The notes beneath the pieces are model-generated. The model was not told the DNA's origin, made no database searches, and saw only the letters and a program-made list of their open reading frames with translations. Below, piece after piece: positions 17,298 to 26,722 of a stretch of DNA of 64,000 bases. This DNA is from Pedobacter duraquae (GTDB taxonomy: Bacteria > Bacteroidota > Bacteroidia > Sphingobacteriales > Sphingobacteriaceae). The stretch's first letter is position 1. Every line of letters begins with the position of its first letter. The position numbers and the translations under genes were made by a program. The DNA is taken from the NCBI RefSeq assembly GCF_004362245.1, contig NZ_SNWM01000004.1:124001-188000 (forward strand). The letters run 5' to 3'.

Positions 17298-18446
17298 ATG
17301 TATATGCCGTTTAAATCCCTTGGTCTTTCAATTTCCTTATTAAAGCCGTTGAAAGATCAACAGTTCATTAAGCCTACTCCTATTCAGGAAACGGCTATTC
17401 CAGCCATTTTAGCAAACAGGGACATATTGGGTATTGCGCAAACTGGGTCTGGAAAAACGGCCGCTTATGTATTGCCACTGCTAACCCGGTTACAAAGAAA
17501 TGCGGGTGAGAAAAACAGATACGCGAATGTATTGGTTTTGGTTCCTACGCGGGAGCTTGCTGAACAGGTGAAAACTGTATTCCAAACGTTTAGCAATCCA
17601 CTTGCTGAAACGATTAAGACTTTAGCAGTTTATGGTGGGGTGTCTATCAATCCACAAATGATGGCCATGCAGGGAATTAATGTACTAGTGGCAACTCCCG
17701 GGCGCCTATTAGAACTCGTAGCTGCCAATGCGGTACATTTATCTAATATCGAAACATTGGTTCTTGATGAAGCGGACAAAATGTTAAATTTGGGTTTCAA
17801 AGACGAGGTTAGCAAAATCCTTAGTTTATTGCCGGCTAAACGACAAAATCTTTTGTTTTCGGCAACACTTAATAAGGATGTCGAACAGATCCACCAGATT
17901 TTACTGCAACAGCCGGTAGTATTCCAGATTGACGAAGAAGAGACGACTTTCGAGTTAATTAATCAGGTTGCTTACATCGTATCTGATAGTAAAAAAGGCC
18001 CTTTTTTAAGAAAATTGATCAACCATCATAATATGAAACAAGTGCTTATTTTTGCATCTTCAGTCCATCAGGCCGATGCAATTGTAAATAAGCTTATCAA
18101 AAACAACTTTGATGCGAAGTCCATCCACAGTAAAAAGAGTCAGGGCTTCAGGAAAGATACCCTGCATCTTTTTAAAATAGGGAAACTTAGGATCCTGGTT
18201 GCGACAGATCTGATGGCCCGCGGTATTGATATCAATGATTTGCCATTTGTGATAAATTATGAATTACCACGCGCTCCTAAAGACTATGTGCATCGTATTG
18301 GGAGAACGGGACGTGCAGGTTCCACCGGAGATGCAATCTCATTGGTTAGTCAGGAAGAGCTGCATCATTTCGAGGTCATCCAAAAGAAAATGGGTAAAAA
18401 GGTCAATCTTATTGATAGTGAAACTACCGTTTGGCCAACGATTTGA
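17298..18446 (+). CDS. DEAD-box ATP-dependent RNA helicase
   Basis: A 382-residue helicase core with all DEAD-box motifs in order: Q motif (KPTPIQETAIPAI), motif I (AQTGSGKT), Ia (PTRELAEQV), Ib (TPGRLLEL), II (LDEADKML), III (SAT), IV (VLIFASS), V (ATDLMARGID) and VI (HRIGRTGRAG). It lacks a long C-terminal basic tail and so resembles short RhlE-type enzymes. ATGs at 17298 and 17304 are both possible. The 3' end overlaps the convergent lipoprotein gene by 23 bp, so no separate terminator exists between them. Confidence 0.93.
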   Translation: MYMPFKSLGLSISLLKPLKDQQFIKPTPIQETAIPAILANRDILGIAQTGSGKTAAYVLPLLTRLQRNAGEKNRYANVLVLVPTRELAEQVKTVFQTFSNPLAETIKTLAVYGGVSINPQMMAMQGINVLVATPGRLLELVAANAVHLSNIETLVLDEADKMLNLGFKDEVSKILSLLPAKRQNLLFSATLNKDVEQIHQILLQQPVVFQIDEEETTFELINQVAYIVSDSKKGPFLRKLINHHNMKQVLIFASSVHQADAIVNKLIKNNFDAKSIHSKKSQGFRKDTLHLFKIGKLRILVATDLMARGIDINDLPFVINYELPRAPKDYVHRIGRTGRAGSTGDAISLVSQEELHHFEVIQKKMGKKVNLIDSETTVWPTI

Positions 18447-19260
18447 TGGCTTCGTCGTTGTTGGCGATTTCGGAATTTACGTGAAGACTATCATAATTTA
18501 AGTATACCGTGAACTTCGGGTTCTTGTTGCTGTCAAATTTTTTGACCAGCGCTTTGTCCATCACCAATAACTGAATACCTTCCCTTTGGTTGGCATTAAT
18601 TAATGTAGAGAACTGGTACATGCGATTGCCGATGAACCAGATGTTGGTTTCCATGGGCCAGGTAACCCGATCGGACGTATGGGCCTCGCGTATTGTTTTG
18701 AAAGGTTTTCCAAGTTTGTTTTCCAAGTTATGCATCACCTGAATGAAATAATTCTTATCCGTTTTATTCTGCCGTGTTCTGAGTATTGCGGCCTTCACCT
18801 TCCCACTAGGGTCAGCGATAAAGTTGATATATTCAAAGTTCAGATCATGAAAGTATCCAATCTGCCGGATTGGGTGAAGACGATCGAGACCTAGTTTCTC
18901 TCTTTCCTTTGCCTCCTGATCAGATAAATCGCTATCGAGCCAGTCTAAGACCTCATATGAAGTGTATCCTTTAAATGGATTGTCATCATTACTTTTTTTA
19001 TCCTTTTGTGCATCAAAAAAGTCGAACGGTACTTTGTAATAAACACCCCGTTCTATCATATAATAACCTAGGCTGTCGTGAGGAACCAGATCCGAACGCT
19101 TGTAACCTATGTTTTCGTATAAGCGGTTTACGTCAATGTTTTTGAAGTCCAGGGTTTCAATATTGATTTTTTTGATTTTTAACTCCTTGTCGCCATTTTT
19201 GCAGCCAATTGTATAGAGCATGGTCGAGATGCAAAGCACAGTAAATATTTGATTTTTCAT
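18424..19260 (-). CDS. Hypothetical lipoprotein, related in layout to the T6SS-island lipoprotein
   Basis: A 278-residue lipoprotein (lipobox YTIGC, Cys20). I do not recognise a named family. After the lipobox it has ETLDFKNIDVNRLYENIGYK, then a charged middle and IRQIGYFHDLNFEYINFIAD. The 271-residue lipoprotein at 27519-28334 has the comparable opening EKIDFERADLDKLFEKLAYL and a similar later motif (DLRAFGYWGKENIIFN). The two look like distant paralogs; this one stands outside the T6SS island. It overlaps the helicase gene tail-to-tail by 23 bp. Confidence 0.7.
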   Translation of the reverse strand: MKNQIFTVLCISTMLYTIGCKNGDKELKIKKINIETLDFKNIDVNRLYENIGYKRSDLVPHDSLGYYMIERGVYYKVPFDFFDAQKDKKSNDDNPFKGYTSYEVLDWLDSDLSDQEAKEREKLGLDRLHPIRQIGYFHDLNFEYINFIADPSGKVKAAILRTRQNKTDKNYFIQVMHNLENKLGKPFKTIREAHTSDRVTWPMETNIWFIGNRMYQFSTLINANQREGIQLLVMDKALVKKFDSNKNPKFTVYLNYDSLHVNSEIANNDEAIKSLAKR

Positions 19261-19325
19261 TGAGAGAACTATTTAAGTTGTACCAATATCACCTCTGCAA
19301 ACTAAAATTACATGTAGGGGTAATT

Positions 19326-19345
19326 CAAAGGTCAAATGACCTTTG
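19326..19345. promoter_or_regulatory. Perfect inverted repeat in a gene-poor gap
   Basis: CAAAGGTCA-AA-TGACCTTTG, nine-base arms, in the 303-bp gap between the divergent lipoprotein (ends its 5' side at 19260) and the MORN-like gene. It may be an operator or a small hairpin. The rest of the gap shows an AAGGAGG-like Shine-Dalgarno (19361-19367) before a 20-codon open frame (19375-19437) that I do not call as a gene. Confidence 0.35.
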
Positions 19346-19563
19346 GTTCTTAACAGCAATAAGGAGGGATTTTCATGTTCGATATATACCGTGCGAGAAG
19401 TATAACTATATCGACGGATAAATATACAAATTACTAACTTGGAATATGAATATGTAGCAATTTTATCTTTCCAAATACTAACGTGGTTAGAATTTCAACC
19501 TGGCGTACTCTTTGCTCAAAAGATTAAATGCAAATATTTAATGAGATAGTGCGAACTCGGATA

Positions 19564-20013
19564 ATGAACCTTTGGAAATCACTTAGCATAATAGGCCTTC
19601 TAACGGGATGCTTGATGTTCTTTTCCGCTCAAATTAGCGCATTTCAGCTGAAGCCAAATCAAGACAAGTCAATCACTGATAAGAGACTTTTTATCAGTTA
19701 TCACCCAAACGGGAAGATTAAACAAAAAGGGTATCAGGGAAATTATTCAGGATACGGGATTTCTACGGGTATGAGTTTAGGAACATGGTACATTTACGAT
19801 AAGAATGGTAAACTGATAGAAACTGTTTATTATCATAATGACAAGCCTACGAAAGCCTATATTTTAAAGAAGACATATTATCCAAATGGAAATGTTAAAT
19901 CCATTAAAAGATTCAATAATTATCAGCTTTATCAGGCTGAAATTGACTCTATCGGAACCTGGAGTTATTTTGACGAGCGTGGTAACTTAATTAGGATAGA
20001 AAAGTATAGGTAA
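19564..20013 (+). CDS. Secreted MORN-repeat-like (toxin-antitoxin YwqK-type) protein
   Basis: A 149-residue protein from the ATG at 19564, which begins a signal peptide (MNLWKSLSIIGLLTGCLMFFSAQISA); an in-frame ATG at 19528 is an alternative. The mature part has YHPNGKIKQKGY, GTWYIYDKNGKLIETVYY, YYPNGNVKSIKRF and GTWSYFDERGNLIRIEKY, the short repeats of the YwqK/MORN-like family. In this family the repeats form a beta-sheet scaffold; some members are immunity or antitoxin proteins, but nothing adjacent supports that here. Confidence 0.7.
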   Translation: MNLWKSLSIIGLLTGCLMFFSAQISAFQLKPNQDKSITDKRLFISYHPNGKIKQKGYQGNYSGYGISTGMSLGTWYIYDKNGKLIETVYYHNDKPTKAYILKKTYYPNGNVKSIKRFNNYQLYQAEIDSIGTWSYFDERGNLIRIEKYR

Positions 20014-20099
20014 AATCATTTCAAGATAGATTCATTTCGGTAAAACTGGATGAGCGTCTGATTGTTATTTATCAGAAAAATAGCGTTAGAATAGATCTT

Positions 20100-20303
20100 A
20101 TGAAGTATATATACTTATTTTTAGCAATGATGGTATTGTTCAGCGTTGGATGTAGTAATTCAAATAATAATGATACCATTAACAAAACATCCAAAATCGA
20201 TTCAGGCAAAACAGAAGAATCCGGCGGACGAAAAGTCTATTTGCAGGGTGACAGCACCAAGTCTGATTCGATTGTTACTTCGAGAGATACAGTCCGTCGA
20301 TGA
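20100..20303 (+). CDS. Small lipoprotein
   Basis: A 67-residue putative lipoprotein with lipobox FSVGC (Cys18) and a short Ser/Thr/Asn/Lys-rich mature region. No family recognised. It is 86 bp downstream of the MORN-like gene and read in the same direction, with a T-rich spacer; it may be in the same unit. Confidence 0.6.
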   Translation: MKYIYLFLAMMVLFSVGCSNSNNNDTINKTSKIDSGKTEESGGRKVYLQGDSTKSDSIVTSRDTVRR

Positions 20304-20362
20304 AATTATAGCGCTAACGGTTTAGAATTAGCCCCTAGATTGTCTTAAATCGTTTTTTAAGA

Positions 20363-20533
20363 TCACATTTTCTTTTTCACCTGCTCTCGCAGCTTATCTT
20401 CCGCATATTTCACTTCATCTTTCTCAGAAATGAACGTGTCGTTTTCTGGCGCATTTGTGTCTCTTTGACCTGTTTTGGTTGAATTGGCGACAGATTTTTC
20501 CTTTTGATTTCCCGTGGTCTTGTTTTTGGTCAT
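20363..20533 (-). CDS. Small charged hypothetical protein (56 aa)
   Basis: A 56-residue ORF starting at ATG 20533 (MTKNKTTGNQKEKSVANSTK) and ending ISEKDEVKYAEDKLREQVKKKM. It is hydrophilic, with a predicted C-terminal helix. Its composition resembles short basic/acidic proteins common in Sphingobacteriaceae genomes, but I recognise no family. It lies alone between a small lipoprotein gene and a divergent small gene. Confidence 0.55.
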   Translation of the reverse strand: MTKNKTTGNQKEKSVANSTKTGQRDTNAPENDTFISEKDEVKYAEDKLREQVKKKM

Positions 20534-20690
20534 TGTATTAAAATTTAAACTTAACGTGCATTGATCATAACAATCGATTAAGCTATCTGTTTAAATCGTT
20601 TGGAATTATTAAAGAGGTGGTTGTTTGTATCCATAGCTTGTTTACCTTGATTAGCTGATTCTTGTTGAAAAACGTATATTTGTCTTGAAT

Positions 20691-21011
20691 ATGGGTTACG
20701 CAAAAGAAAGAGGAAAGATAGAGCAGTTATCAATTAAAATTGCCGCTATCGATGTATACAACGAGAAGAATTTTGATATCCTTGTCGATACACAAGAAAA
20801 ATATTCGCATACCGTGCGAATATTAAAGAATAAAGAACCAGAAACTTTTGGGTCTTTATATGAAAATGAATTGCAGGCAATTAAGGCTAGTAAAAAAGCT
20901 GTTCGCGAGAGTGAAGATGAGGTTACGCGTCAGAATACCTTTACAATTTATAAAACTGTATTGCTCGACGCTTTGGCTAAAACTGTTGAGGCTACATTAA
21001 ATTCACTATAA
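20691..21011 (+). CDS. Hypothetical protein (106 aa)
   Basis: A 106-residue helical, charged protein (MGYAKERGKIEQLSIKIAAIDV...). No family recognised. The ATG at 20691 is preferred; the extra two codons upstream need TTG. A Bacteroidota-type -7 box TATATTTG sits at 20675-20682, only 8 bp before the ATG, which would give an almost leaderless mRNA; no good -33 element was seen. A hairpin terminator follows at 21020-21045. Confidence 0.65.
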   Translation: MGYAKERGKIEQLSIKIAAIDVYNEKNFDILVDTQEKYSHTVRILKNKEPETFGSLYENELQAIKASKKAVRESEDEVTRQNTFTIYKTVLLDALAKTVEATLNSL

Positions 21012-21019
21012 AAATAATC

Positions 21020-21045
21020 TTGAAACGCCTGATTGGGCGTTTCAA
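21020..21045 (+). terminator. Hairpin terminator
   Basis: TTGAAACGCC (21020-21029) pairs perfectly with GGCGTTTCAA (21036-21045) around a 6-nt loop, 9 bp after the stop of the 106-residue gene. The downstream T tract is weak, so this may be partly stabilising rather than terminating. Confidence 0.5.
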
Positions 21046-21100
21046 TTAAATGCGTCATCTCAGGCTGGTTGCAAGCAGGCGTATTATTTCATCTTTGCTA

Positions 21101-22840
21101 CTAACTTTCCTTTGGCTGCATTATAGCTTTAGCCACTGTTTCTGAAGCGGCTTCACAAAAGTCAATGCCAGAATAATCTGGATTGTAGCCTCCTATGTAG
21201 GGCACAGCCATCATGTAGATTCGTTCACTATGTTCGCCAGTGGCATTTATAACCTGAAAATTGTCATTGATCGTAATCCCGGGTACCTTCAAATAATAGT
21301 TATTATGACCTTTTTCTACCAGTTTGTTACCCGATTTCATGTCGGACTGCCCGACGGAGGCAGATTTATATTGTAACAATGCCGGACTCACCGTATGTGA
21401 TTCGATCAGGCTTTTGAAAGGGAAGTCAGCATAGGATAAATGTGGCTGACCTACGCAGTCTACAAATAGATCAAAAGATACTTTTTGCGCTACACCTGCA
21501 TTATCGATATAGCTGTAAATTGCGCCGCCTTCAGGATTGGGTTCTACGGTACTATCATCGTCAACTGTGACCATATTTAGTAAACCAGCGTCATGCAGGG
21601 CCATTAGATCACGACATGAACTTTGCGGAACAAAAGCAATGACTACAGAAATAAGCGGCATCAGTACGTTTTGTAGTCTTTGCATATCTTCAGCTGACAG
21701 ATACTTGGCCGGGTAGTTCATAGCGAAACTTAACACGGCCAATACTTCTTTCCAATATATCGATTCTTTACGCTGAATAGATTTCTCGGCTTCGGCGTAT
21801 TCTAATTTAAAAAGTTCAAAGGGATCCATTTTTTCCCTTGAGTTCATCATTGAATTTACAAAGGCTTCCAGAGACATATCTTTAATGCGCTCGTAAAAAT
21901 CCGGGTCTTTTTCAGGAAACATTGCTTTAAAATTCTTTTCAAATATGAAGTCGAGCGCTATAAATCCCCCATTCCCGCTAATGTGTTTTTTTATTTCCTC
22001 CTTGCTTAGCGTTGCATCTTTTCCGAGATGTGAGTCTTCCAGGTGAAAACGGACGGCTGGTAGCAAGCCATTACGGGAATGCATAACAATACTGAAACCA
22101 GCACTTTCAGGAGCCAAATCATAGAAATACCTCCCGTTATGCTCTCGAAACGTACCGTTCTCACGGGCGAGTGTCCGGATAGCATCAATTGCTGTAAGAG
22201 ACGATCCCTTAATCCCTACAGCGTTGTTCAAGTGTAATTTTAATTTTTTAGGCGGATATGGGGAATCAAAATAACCAGGGATTTTACCCTCAAACTTTTT
22301 CGGCCAGTTATGCCCTGTGCACACAATAACGCAGTCAAAGTCGAATACTTTAGCAGTATCTGTTGTCACTTTCACCCTATTTTTTTCCGGATCGTCAACT
22401 ATGTCCGTTACGGATGTATTCAGATAAACTACTGTAGCAATAGCACGCTGTGCTGCCCTATGCCTTAATAATTCAAATTGCGCACTGAGATATTCCCCGA
22501 AAAATAAACGTGGCAGAACTTTGTATTCGTTAAAGTTATTTGAATTGATGTGAAATCTATTTAGAATTTCCTCTGGCGCCATCTTAACCCAATCGTGGAT
22601 TGAATTGAAAATCACCGGGATTTCATTATCAGACACATTGGTAATATGTTCATCATTAGCGCCTTCCAAGCTGTAAGGCATTCCAGAGCCAAGATAGCCC
22701 TTACGTTCAAAAATAGAAATATCAAAATCCGGCTGGCTGGCTTCAACGAGTCGTTTGTACATGAAAAGCCCGCTAGGGCCACCACCAAGAATAGCAATTC
22801 GTTTTTTTGTAGTTGTGTGCCCCATTATTAGATTTGACAT
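21101..22840 (-). CDS. FAD/NAD(P)-binding protein
   Basis: A 579-residue flavoprotein-like protein from ATG 22840; a longer reading would start with GTG at 22861. It begins with a dinucleotide-binding fold, KRIAILGGGPSGLFMYKRL, and has a second nucleotide-binding-like region VFDFDCVIVCTGHNWPK. This fits the FAD-NAD(P)-binding (HI0933/DUF-like) group found in Bacteroidota, often next to small-molecule biosynthesis genes. The substrate is unknown. It is monocistronic and divergent from the DUF1543 gene. Confidence 0.8.
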   Translation of the reverse strand: MSNLIMGHTTTKKRIAILGGGPSGLFMYKRLVEASQPDFDISIFERKGYLGSGMPYSLEGANDEHITNVSDNEIPVIFNSIHDWVKMAPEEILNRFHINSNNFNEYKVLPRLFFGEYLSAQFELLRHRAAQRAIATVVYLNTSVTDIVDDPEKNRVKVTTDTAKVFDFDCVIVCTGHNWPKKFEGKIPGYFDSPYPPKKLKLHLNNAVGIKGSSLTAIDAIRTLARENGTFREHNGRYFYDLAPESAGFSIVMHSRNGLLPAVRFHLEDSHLGKDATLSKEEIKKHISGNGGFIALDFIFEKNFKAMFPEKDPDFYERIKDMSLEAFVNSMMNSREKMDPFELFKLEYAEAEKSIQRKESIYWKEVLAVLSFAMNYPAKYLSAEDMQRLQNVLMPLISVVIAFVPQSSCRDLMALHDAGLLNMVTVDDDSTVEPNPEGGAIYSYIDNAGVAQKVSFDLFVDCVGQPHLSYADFPFKSLIESHTVSPALLQYKSASVGQSDMKSGNKLVEKGHNNYYLKVPGITINDNFQVINATGEHSERIYMMAVPYIGGYNPDYSGIDFCEAASETVAKAIMQPKES

Positions 22841-22943
22841 TTGTTTAAAAGAATATTCCACCGTATAAGTTTATTTTGCGTTAATTGTTTAGAAATACAA
22901 AATTATAATCGCCCCTTGGCATATTCCTTGTAAGCGTAATCTA

Positions 22944-23528
22944 ATGGAACAACAAGCGCAATCGGCACCAAAAAATAAGCTATACCTAGTATTACTGGGT
23001 TCCAAAGCCGCCAGAAGAAATGTGGAACAGCATGACTATTTTTTTGGCATTGGTAGTTCTCTTAAAGATCTTGTTCCTCAAATGAAAGCTTTCTGGCCTG
23101 AAGCTGGTGCCTCGCTTCATGTAGACGGCTGGCGAGAAGTAACGGCTGTTGACGGCTATAGCGTGGAAGTTAAAGAAAAGAATAATTGTTCGGCAACTTC
23201 TGGCCCGCAGTTGTTCTTTATTAATCTTGGAGGTTACCTTTCCGGGAAATTGATTGAGCAACATCATATCATCTTATCAGTTAAGGACGACCGCGCCATG
23301 GCCATTCAAGATGCAAAAAAAACGGTGTTTTACAAAACCAACTCGATTAAAGGAGCCAATTCTCATATTGATGAAAAGTATGGTGTTGATGTAGACGACA
23401 TATACAAAATAGAAGAAATTCTTGATCCCGCTTTGAAGTCTAAATTTGCAATTGAAATAACACCGGCTGAAGGACTTGAAGAAGATATAATTGAACTAGG
23501 TTACTTTAAGTTGGATAAATTGAAATAG
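22944..23528 (+). CDS. DUF1543 domain protein
   Basis: A 194-residue protein with the DUF1543 pattern: LYLVLLGSKAARRNVEQHDYFFGIG near the N terminus and a later LFFINLGGYLSGKLIEQHHI...VKDDRAMAIQDAKKT. Members are small cytoplasmic proteins of unknown function, with two copies of a repeated unit. No signal peptide. It is followed 49 bp later by an alpha/beta hydrolase gene in the same direction. Confidence 0.82.
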   Translation: MEQQAQSAPKNKLYLVLLGSKAARRNVEQHDYFFGIGSSLKDLVPQMKAFWPEAGASLHVDGWREVTAVDGYSVEVKEKNNCSATSGPQLFFINLGGYLSGKLIEQHHIILSVKDDRAMAIQDAKKTVFYKTNSIKGANSHIDEKYGVDVDDIYKIEEILDPALKSKFAIEITPAEGLEEDIIELGYFKLDKLK

Positions 23529-23577
23529 TCTTAATGGCAGTTTAACTCAAATAACATTATCTTAGTTAAATAACATA

Positions 23578-24264
23578 ATGACTGGGAAATTGGAAGATAA
23601 GAGGAGCAGAATTTACATGATTAGTGGCCTGGGTGCGGATCGGAGAGCTTTTCGTAAACTAGTTTTTCCAGATGAATTCGAAGTTGTGTATTTGGATTGG
23701 ATTTCTGAGGTCAGGAATGAGTCGCTGGCTGACTATGCCGGAAGACTGGCGTTAAACATTGACAGCACTGTACCATTTTATCTTATCGGGCTTTCTTTTG
23801 GCGGAATGTTGGCTACTGAAATTTCCAAAATATTAAAACCTTTGCATACGTTTTTGATTTCAAGTTTGCCGGTATACAGTGGTCTTCCATGGTATTACAA
23901 ACTTTCAGGCCTATTGAGACTTCAAAAAGCTTTGCCTCTCAGTGTAATAAAAAACAGTAATACTTTCGGGCTGAGATTTCTTGGTGCAACAACTGCTGAC
24001 GGTAAAAAGCTCCTCAAGCAATTGGTTGCCGATAGTAATCCTGCATTTATAAAATGGGCACTCACGGCGATCCTGACCTGGAGAAATGAAGTGAGACCAG
24101 AAAATTTGACACATATTCATGGAAATACAGATTTCATTCTCCCTTCCAGATATCTTAAACCAGATGTTACTATTATAAATGGCGGACATTTTATGGTATA
24201 TGTAAATGCTGAGGAAATTAGAACAATAATACTGGATAAAATCCAATCAAAAATAGTTCTATAG
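23578..24264 (+). CDS. Alpha/beta hydrolase
   Basis: A 228-residue hydrolase fold with YMISGLGADRRAF (oxyanion region), the nucleophile elbow IGLSFGGML (Ser in GxSxG) and a late Asp/His-containing stretch (HGNTDFILP, INGGHFMVY). Cytoplasmic, substrate unknown. It may be co-transcribed with the DUF1543 gene. Confidence 0.8.
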   Translation: MTGKLEDKRSRIYMISGLGADRRAFRKLVFPDEFEVVYLDWISEVRNESLADYAGRLALNIDSTVPFYLIGLSFGGMLATEISKILKPLHTFLISSLPVYSGLPWYYKLSGLLRLQKALPLSVIKNSNTFGLRFLGATTADGKKLLKQLVADSNPAFIKWALTAILTWRNEVRPENLTHIHGNTDFILPSRYLKPDVTIINGGHFMVYVNAEEIRTIILDKIQSKIVL

Positions 24265-24345
24265 ATCACTTGAGTATTTTATGGAAATAAGCGGTAGTGT
24301 GCATCGTATACATAACCTTATACGTTTAACCGCAAATTATTCTAC

Positions 24346-26718
24346 ATGTTTAAATTAAACTTTAAAATTGCTCTCCGGAATATTCAGAAAAACCTAAGTA
24401 ATACATTTATTAATATTGGTGGTATGGCTGTAGCGGTAGCTGCCTTTATGACTATAATACTGTACGTTCAATACGAAAATGACTACGACGCCTCCAACCC
24501 TAACTATAAAAATATTTATCTTGTTGGCAGAAAAATTCAGGGTGATTTCTCTACGTTAACTTCTTCGGATTTTGCAAGGAAGATGAAAGCACAGATTCCA
24601 GAGATTGAGAAAGTCGGAAAAATAAAATATACAAACTTTGAGTTCGCCATATCGAACAAGAATGCTCGGATTTATGTCAAAAATGTCTTATCAGCAGATA
24701 TCGAGGCTTCTAAAATTCTTAATTTTAAAACTACAGATACCATTTTTAAAGACGCGGACAATACAAGACGGAGTTTTTTCTTAAGTGAAAGTAGTTTGAA
24801 AACATTATTCCCACAAAAGCACAATCTGTCGCCAGAAATGGTGACCATTGGTAGTGTTGCCGCAGGACAAACAGGAACCGTTCATGGAACTTTTAAGGAA
24901 GACCTACATGCTAATATTACGTTTGATGGTCTAGCATTAACCAGGGATATCGCTGAGGGCATGGATTCCACAGATTACGCCTATACGACATTTATCCAGG
25001 TTAAACCGCACGCAAGCATTGAGAATCTCACAAAAAAATTAAACAAGCTCTATGCCGCTGGACTTCCTAAAAATGGTGAGTTACTTAAATTCGCCGACCA
25101 AACTAACCAGTCAGTCTATTTAGATGCACTGCAAAATTTGCATCTTCAACCTAAATCAGGTATCAATAGCAACCGCAAAGTCGTTAATGTAATTCTGTCC
25201 TTAGGAGTACTTATCCTGCTCCTGGCCTGTATAAATTTTGTGAATATCAATATTGTCCAGTCTGCAACCAGAGCAAAAGAAATTGGTGTTAAAAAAGTAA
25301 TGGGAGCCAATAAAGGCAATCTGGTAATTCAGTTTATGATCGAAATATTTATCCAATGCTTCACTGCTGCCACAATAGCACTAATAATAACTGAATTTAC
25401 GTTACCTGTAGTTAACAGGATATTTGAAGTCAACCTCTCCATCTGGACAAGCTTTTCCGACAGTTTCTGGCTGATTGCCTTAACCTTACTAACTACCACG
25501 CTGTTGGCGGGGCTCTACCCTGCTTTGGTTTTGTCATCTTACAATCCAGTGCGTGTCCTCAAAGGAAACTTTAGTAATAGTGCTGATAATCAATGGTTAA
25601 AGAAATCATTACTTGTTGCTCAATTTTCCATAGCTACGGCATTTATTACGGGGTTACTCCTTGTAAACCGACAACTGTCGTACATGCAGACAGAAGATAA
25701 AGGCTTTTCTGCGAATCAGGTTGTATTTGTTCAAAATAATGCAATTTTTAATACCCAACTAGATTTTCAACCTGTTAAAGATCGGATTATTCAAATCCAT
25801 GGAGTAAAATCTGTTTCAGTAACAAGTTACGTTCCAACCGGACCAAAGCCGTCCGCACAGACATTTTCCATTGATGGAATAGATAAACAAATGCTTTCGG
25901 TAGCGGTCGATCCTGACTTCTTTGAAACATTAAGTATAAAATTAGTAAGTGGAAGATTTTTCTCAGATAAATTTGGAACTGACTCATCTGCTGCTGTTAT
26001 TTTGAACGAAGCGGCGGTAAAAAAATATAACCTCACAAATCCAATCGGAAAATCTATTAGGAGCTGTAATTCAAGTTTTCAGATAATTGGCGTGATCAAA
26101 GATCTGAAAGCAGAAGGGTTTGAAAAAGTGGCGGAGCCAACAGTTTATAGTCTAACGAATAAATGCGCGGAAGCCAGAACGGCTATTTTGATAAAAGTTA
26201 GTGAGGGAAAGGCATCTCAAGCGCTGACTACATTAAAGGCAAATTGGTCTGGTATCAATAAACTTGACGGCGAAGATTTCAGATATGAATTTATGGATAT
26301 TCTCTACGGTAAGCTCTTCAAGAAGCAAGAACAACTAAAATTTGTTTTTACCGCATTGTCAATACTAACCATTCTTATTGCTTTAAGTGGGCTGTATGCC
26401 TACGCAAAATTTATTACACGCGCTAAACTTAAAGAGATAGCTGTTCGTAAAATATTGGGTGCGAGTGACTATCAAATATTCAACCAAATAAATAACAATT
26501 TCTTCCAATTAGTGATCTTATCAAATATAATTGTTGCTCCTTTAATCTATATTTTTGCAAATCAGTGGCTTGCTGGATTTGCTTATAAACAGTCAATTTC
26601 CTTTGTTCCGTTTCTGATAACCTTGTCATTAACCGTTCTTTTATCAGTTCTAACGGTTACGATCCAGGGATTTAGGGCATTAAAGACTACGCCTTCAAAA
26701 GCATTAAGAGCAGAATAA
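24346..26718 (+). CDS. MacB/FtsX-type ABC transporter permease
   Basis: A 790-residue membrane protein with four long hydrophobic regions: one near residue 20-45, three around 280-400, and a second FtsX block around 660-780. It has the duplicated MacB_PCD periplasmic domain plus FtsX layout of Bacteroidota permeases (opening MFKLNFKIALRNIQKNLSNTFINIGGMAVAV; KEIGVKKVMGANKGNLVIQF; LKEIAVRKILGASDYQIF). Such proteins export peptides, lipids or drugs, with an ATPase normally encoded next door; none is adjacent here. The stop is only 4 bp from the convergent 258-residue gene. Confidence 0.9.
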   Translation: MFKLNFKIALRNIQKNLSNTFINIGGMAVAVAAFMTIILYVQYENDYDASNPNYKNIYLVGRKIQGDFSTLTSSDFARKMKAQIPEIEKVGKIKYTNFEFAISNKNARIYVKNVLSADIEASKILNFKTTDTIFKDADNTRRSFFLSESSLKTLFPQKHNLSPEMVTIGSVAAGQTGTVHGTFKEDLHANITFDGLALTRDIAEGMDSTDYAYTTFIQVKPHASIENLTKKLNKLYAAGLPKNGELLKFADQTNQSVYLDALQNLHLQPKSGINSNRKVVNVILSLGVLILLLACINFVNINIVQSATRAKEIGVKKVMGANKGNLVIQFMIEIFIQCFTAATIALIITEFTLPVVNRIFEVNLSIWTSFSDSFWLIALTLLTTTLLAGLYPALVLSSYNPVRVLKGNFSNSADNQWLKKSLLVAQFSIATAFITGLLLVNRQLSYMQTEDKGFSANQVVFVQNNAIFNTQLDFQPVKDRIIQIHGVKSVSVTSYVPTGPKPSAQTFSIDGIDKQMLSVAVDPDFFETLSIKLVSGRFFSDKFGTDSSAAVILNEAAVKKYNLTNPIGKSIRSCNSSFQIIGVIKDLKAEGFEKVAEPTVYSLTNKCAEARTAILIKVSEGKASQALTTLKANWSGINKLDGEDFRYEFMDILYGKLFKKQEQLKFVFTALSILTILIALSGLYAYAKFITRAKLKEIAVRKILGASDYQIFNQINNNFFQLVILSNIIVAPLIYIFANQWLAGFAYKQSISFVPFLITLSLTVLLSVLTVTIQGFRALKTTPSKALRAE

Positions 26719-26722
26719 TTTT

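Noticed and set aside
19375..19437. 20-codon frame behind AAGGAGG
   Set aside because: Too short to support as a gene without conservation data; kept only as a finding.
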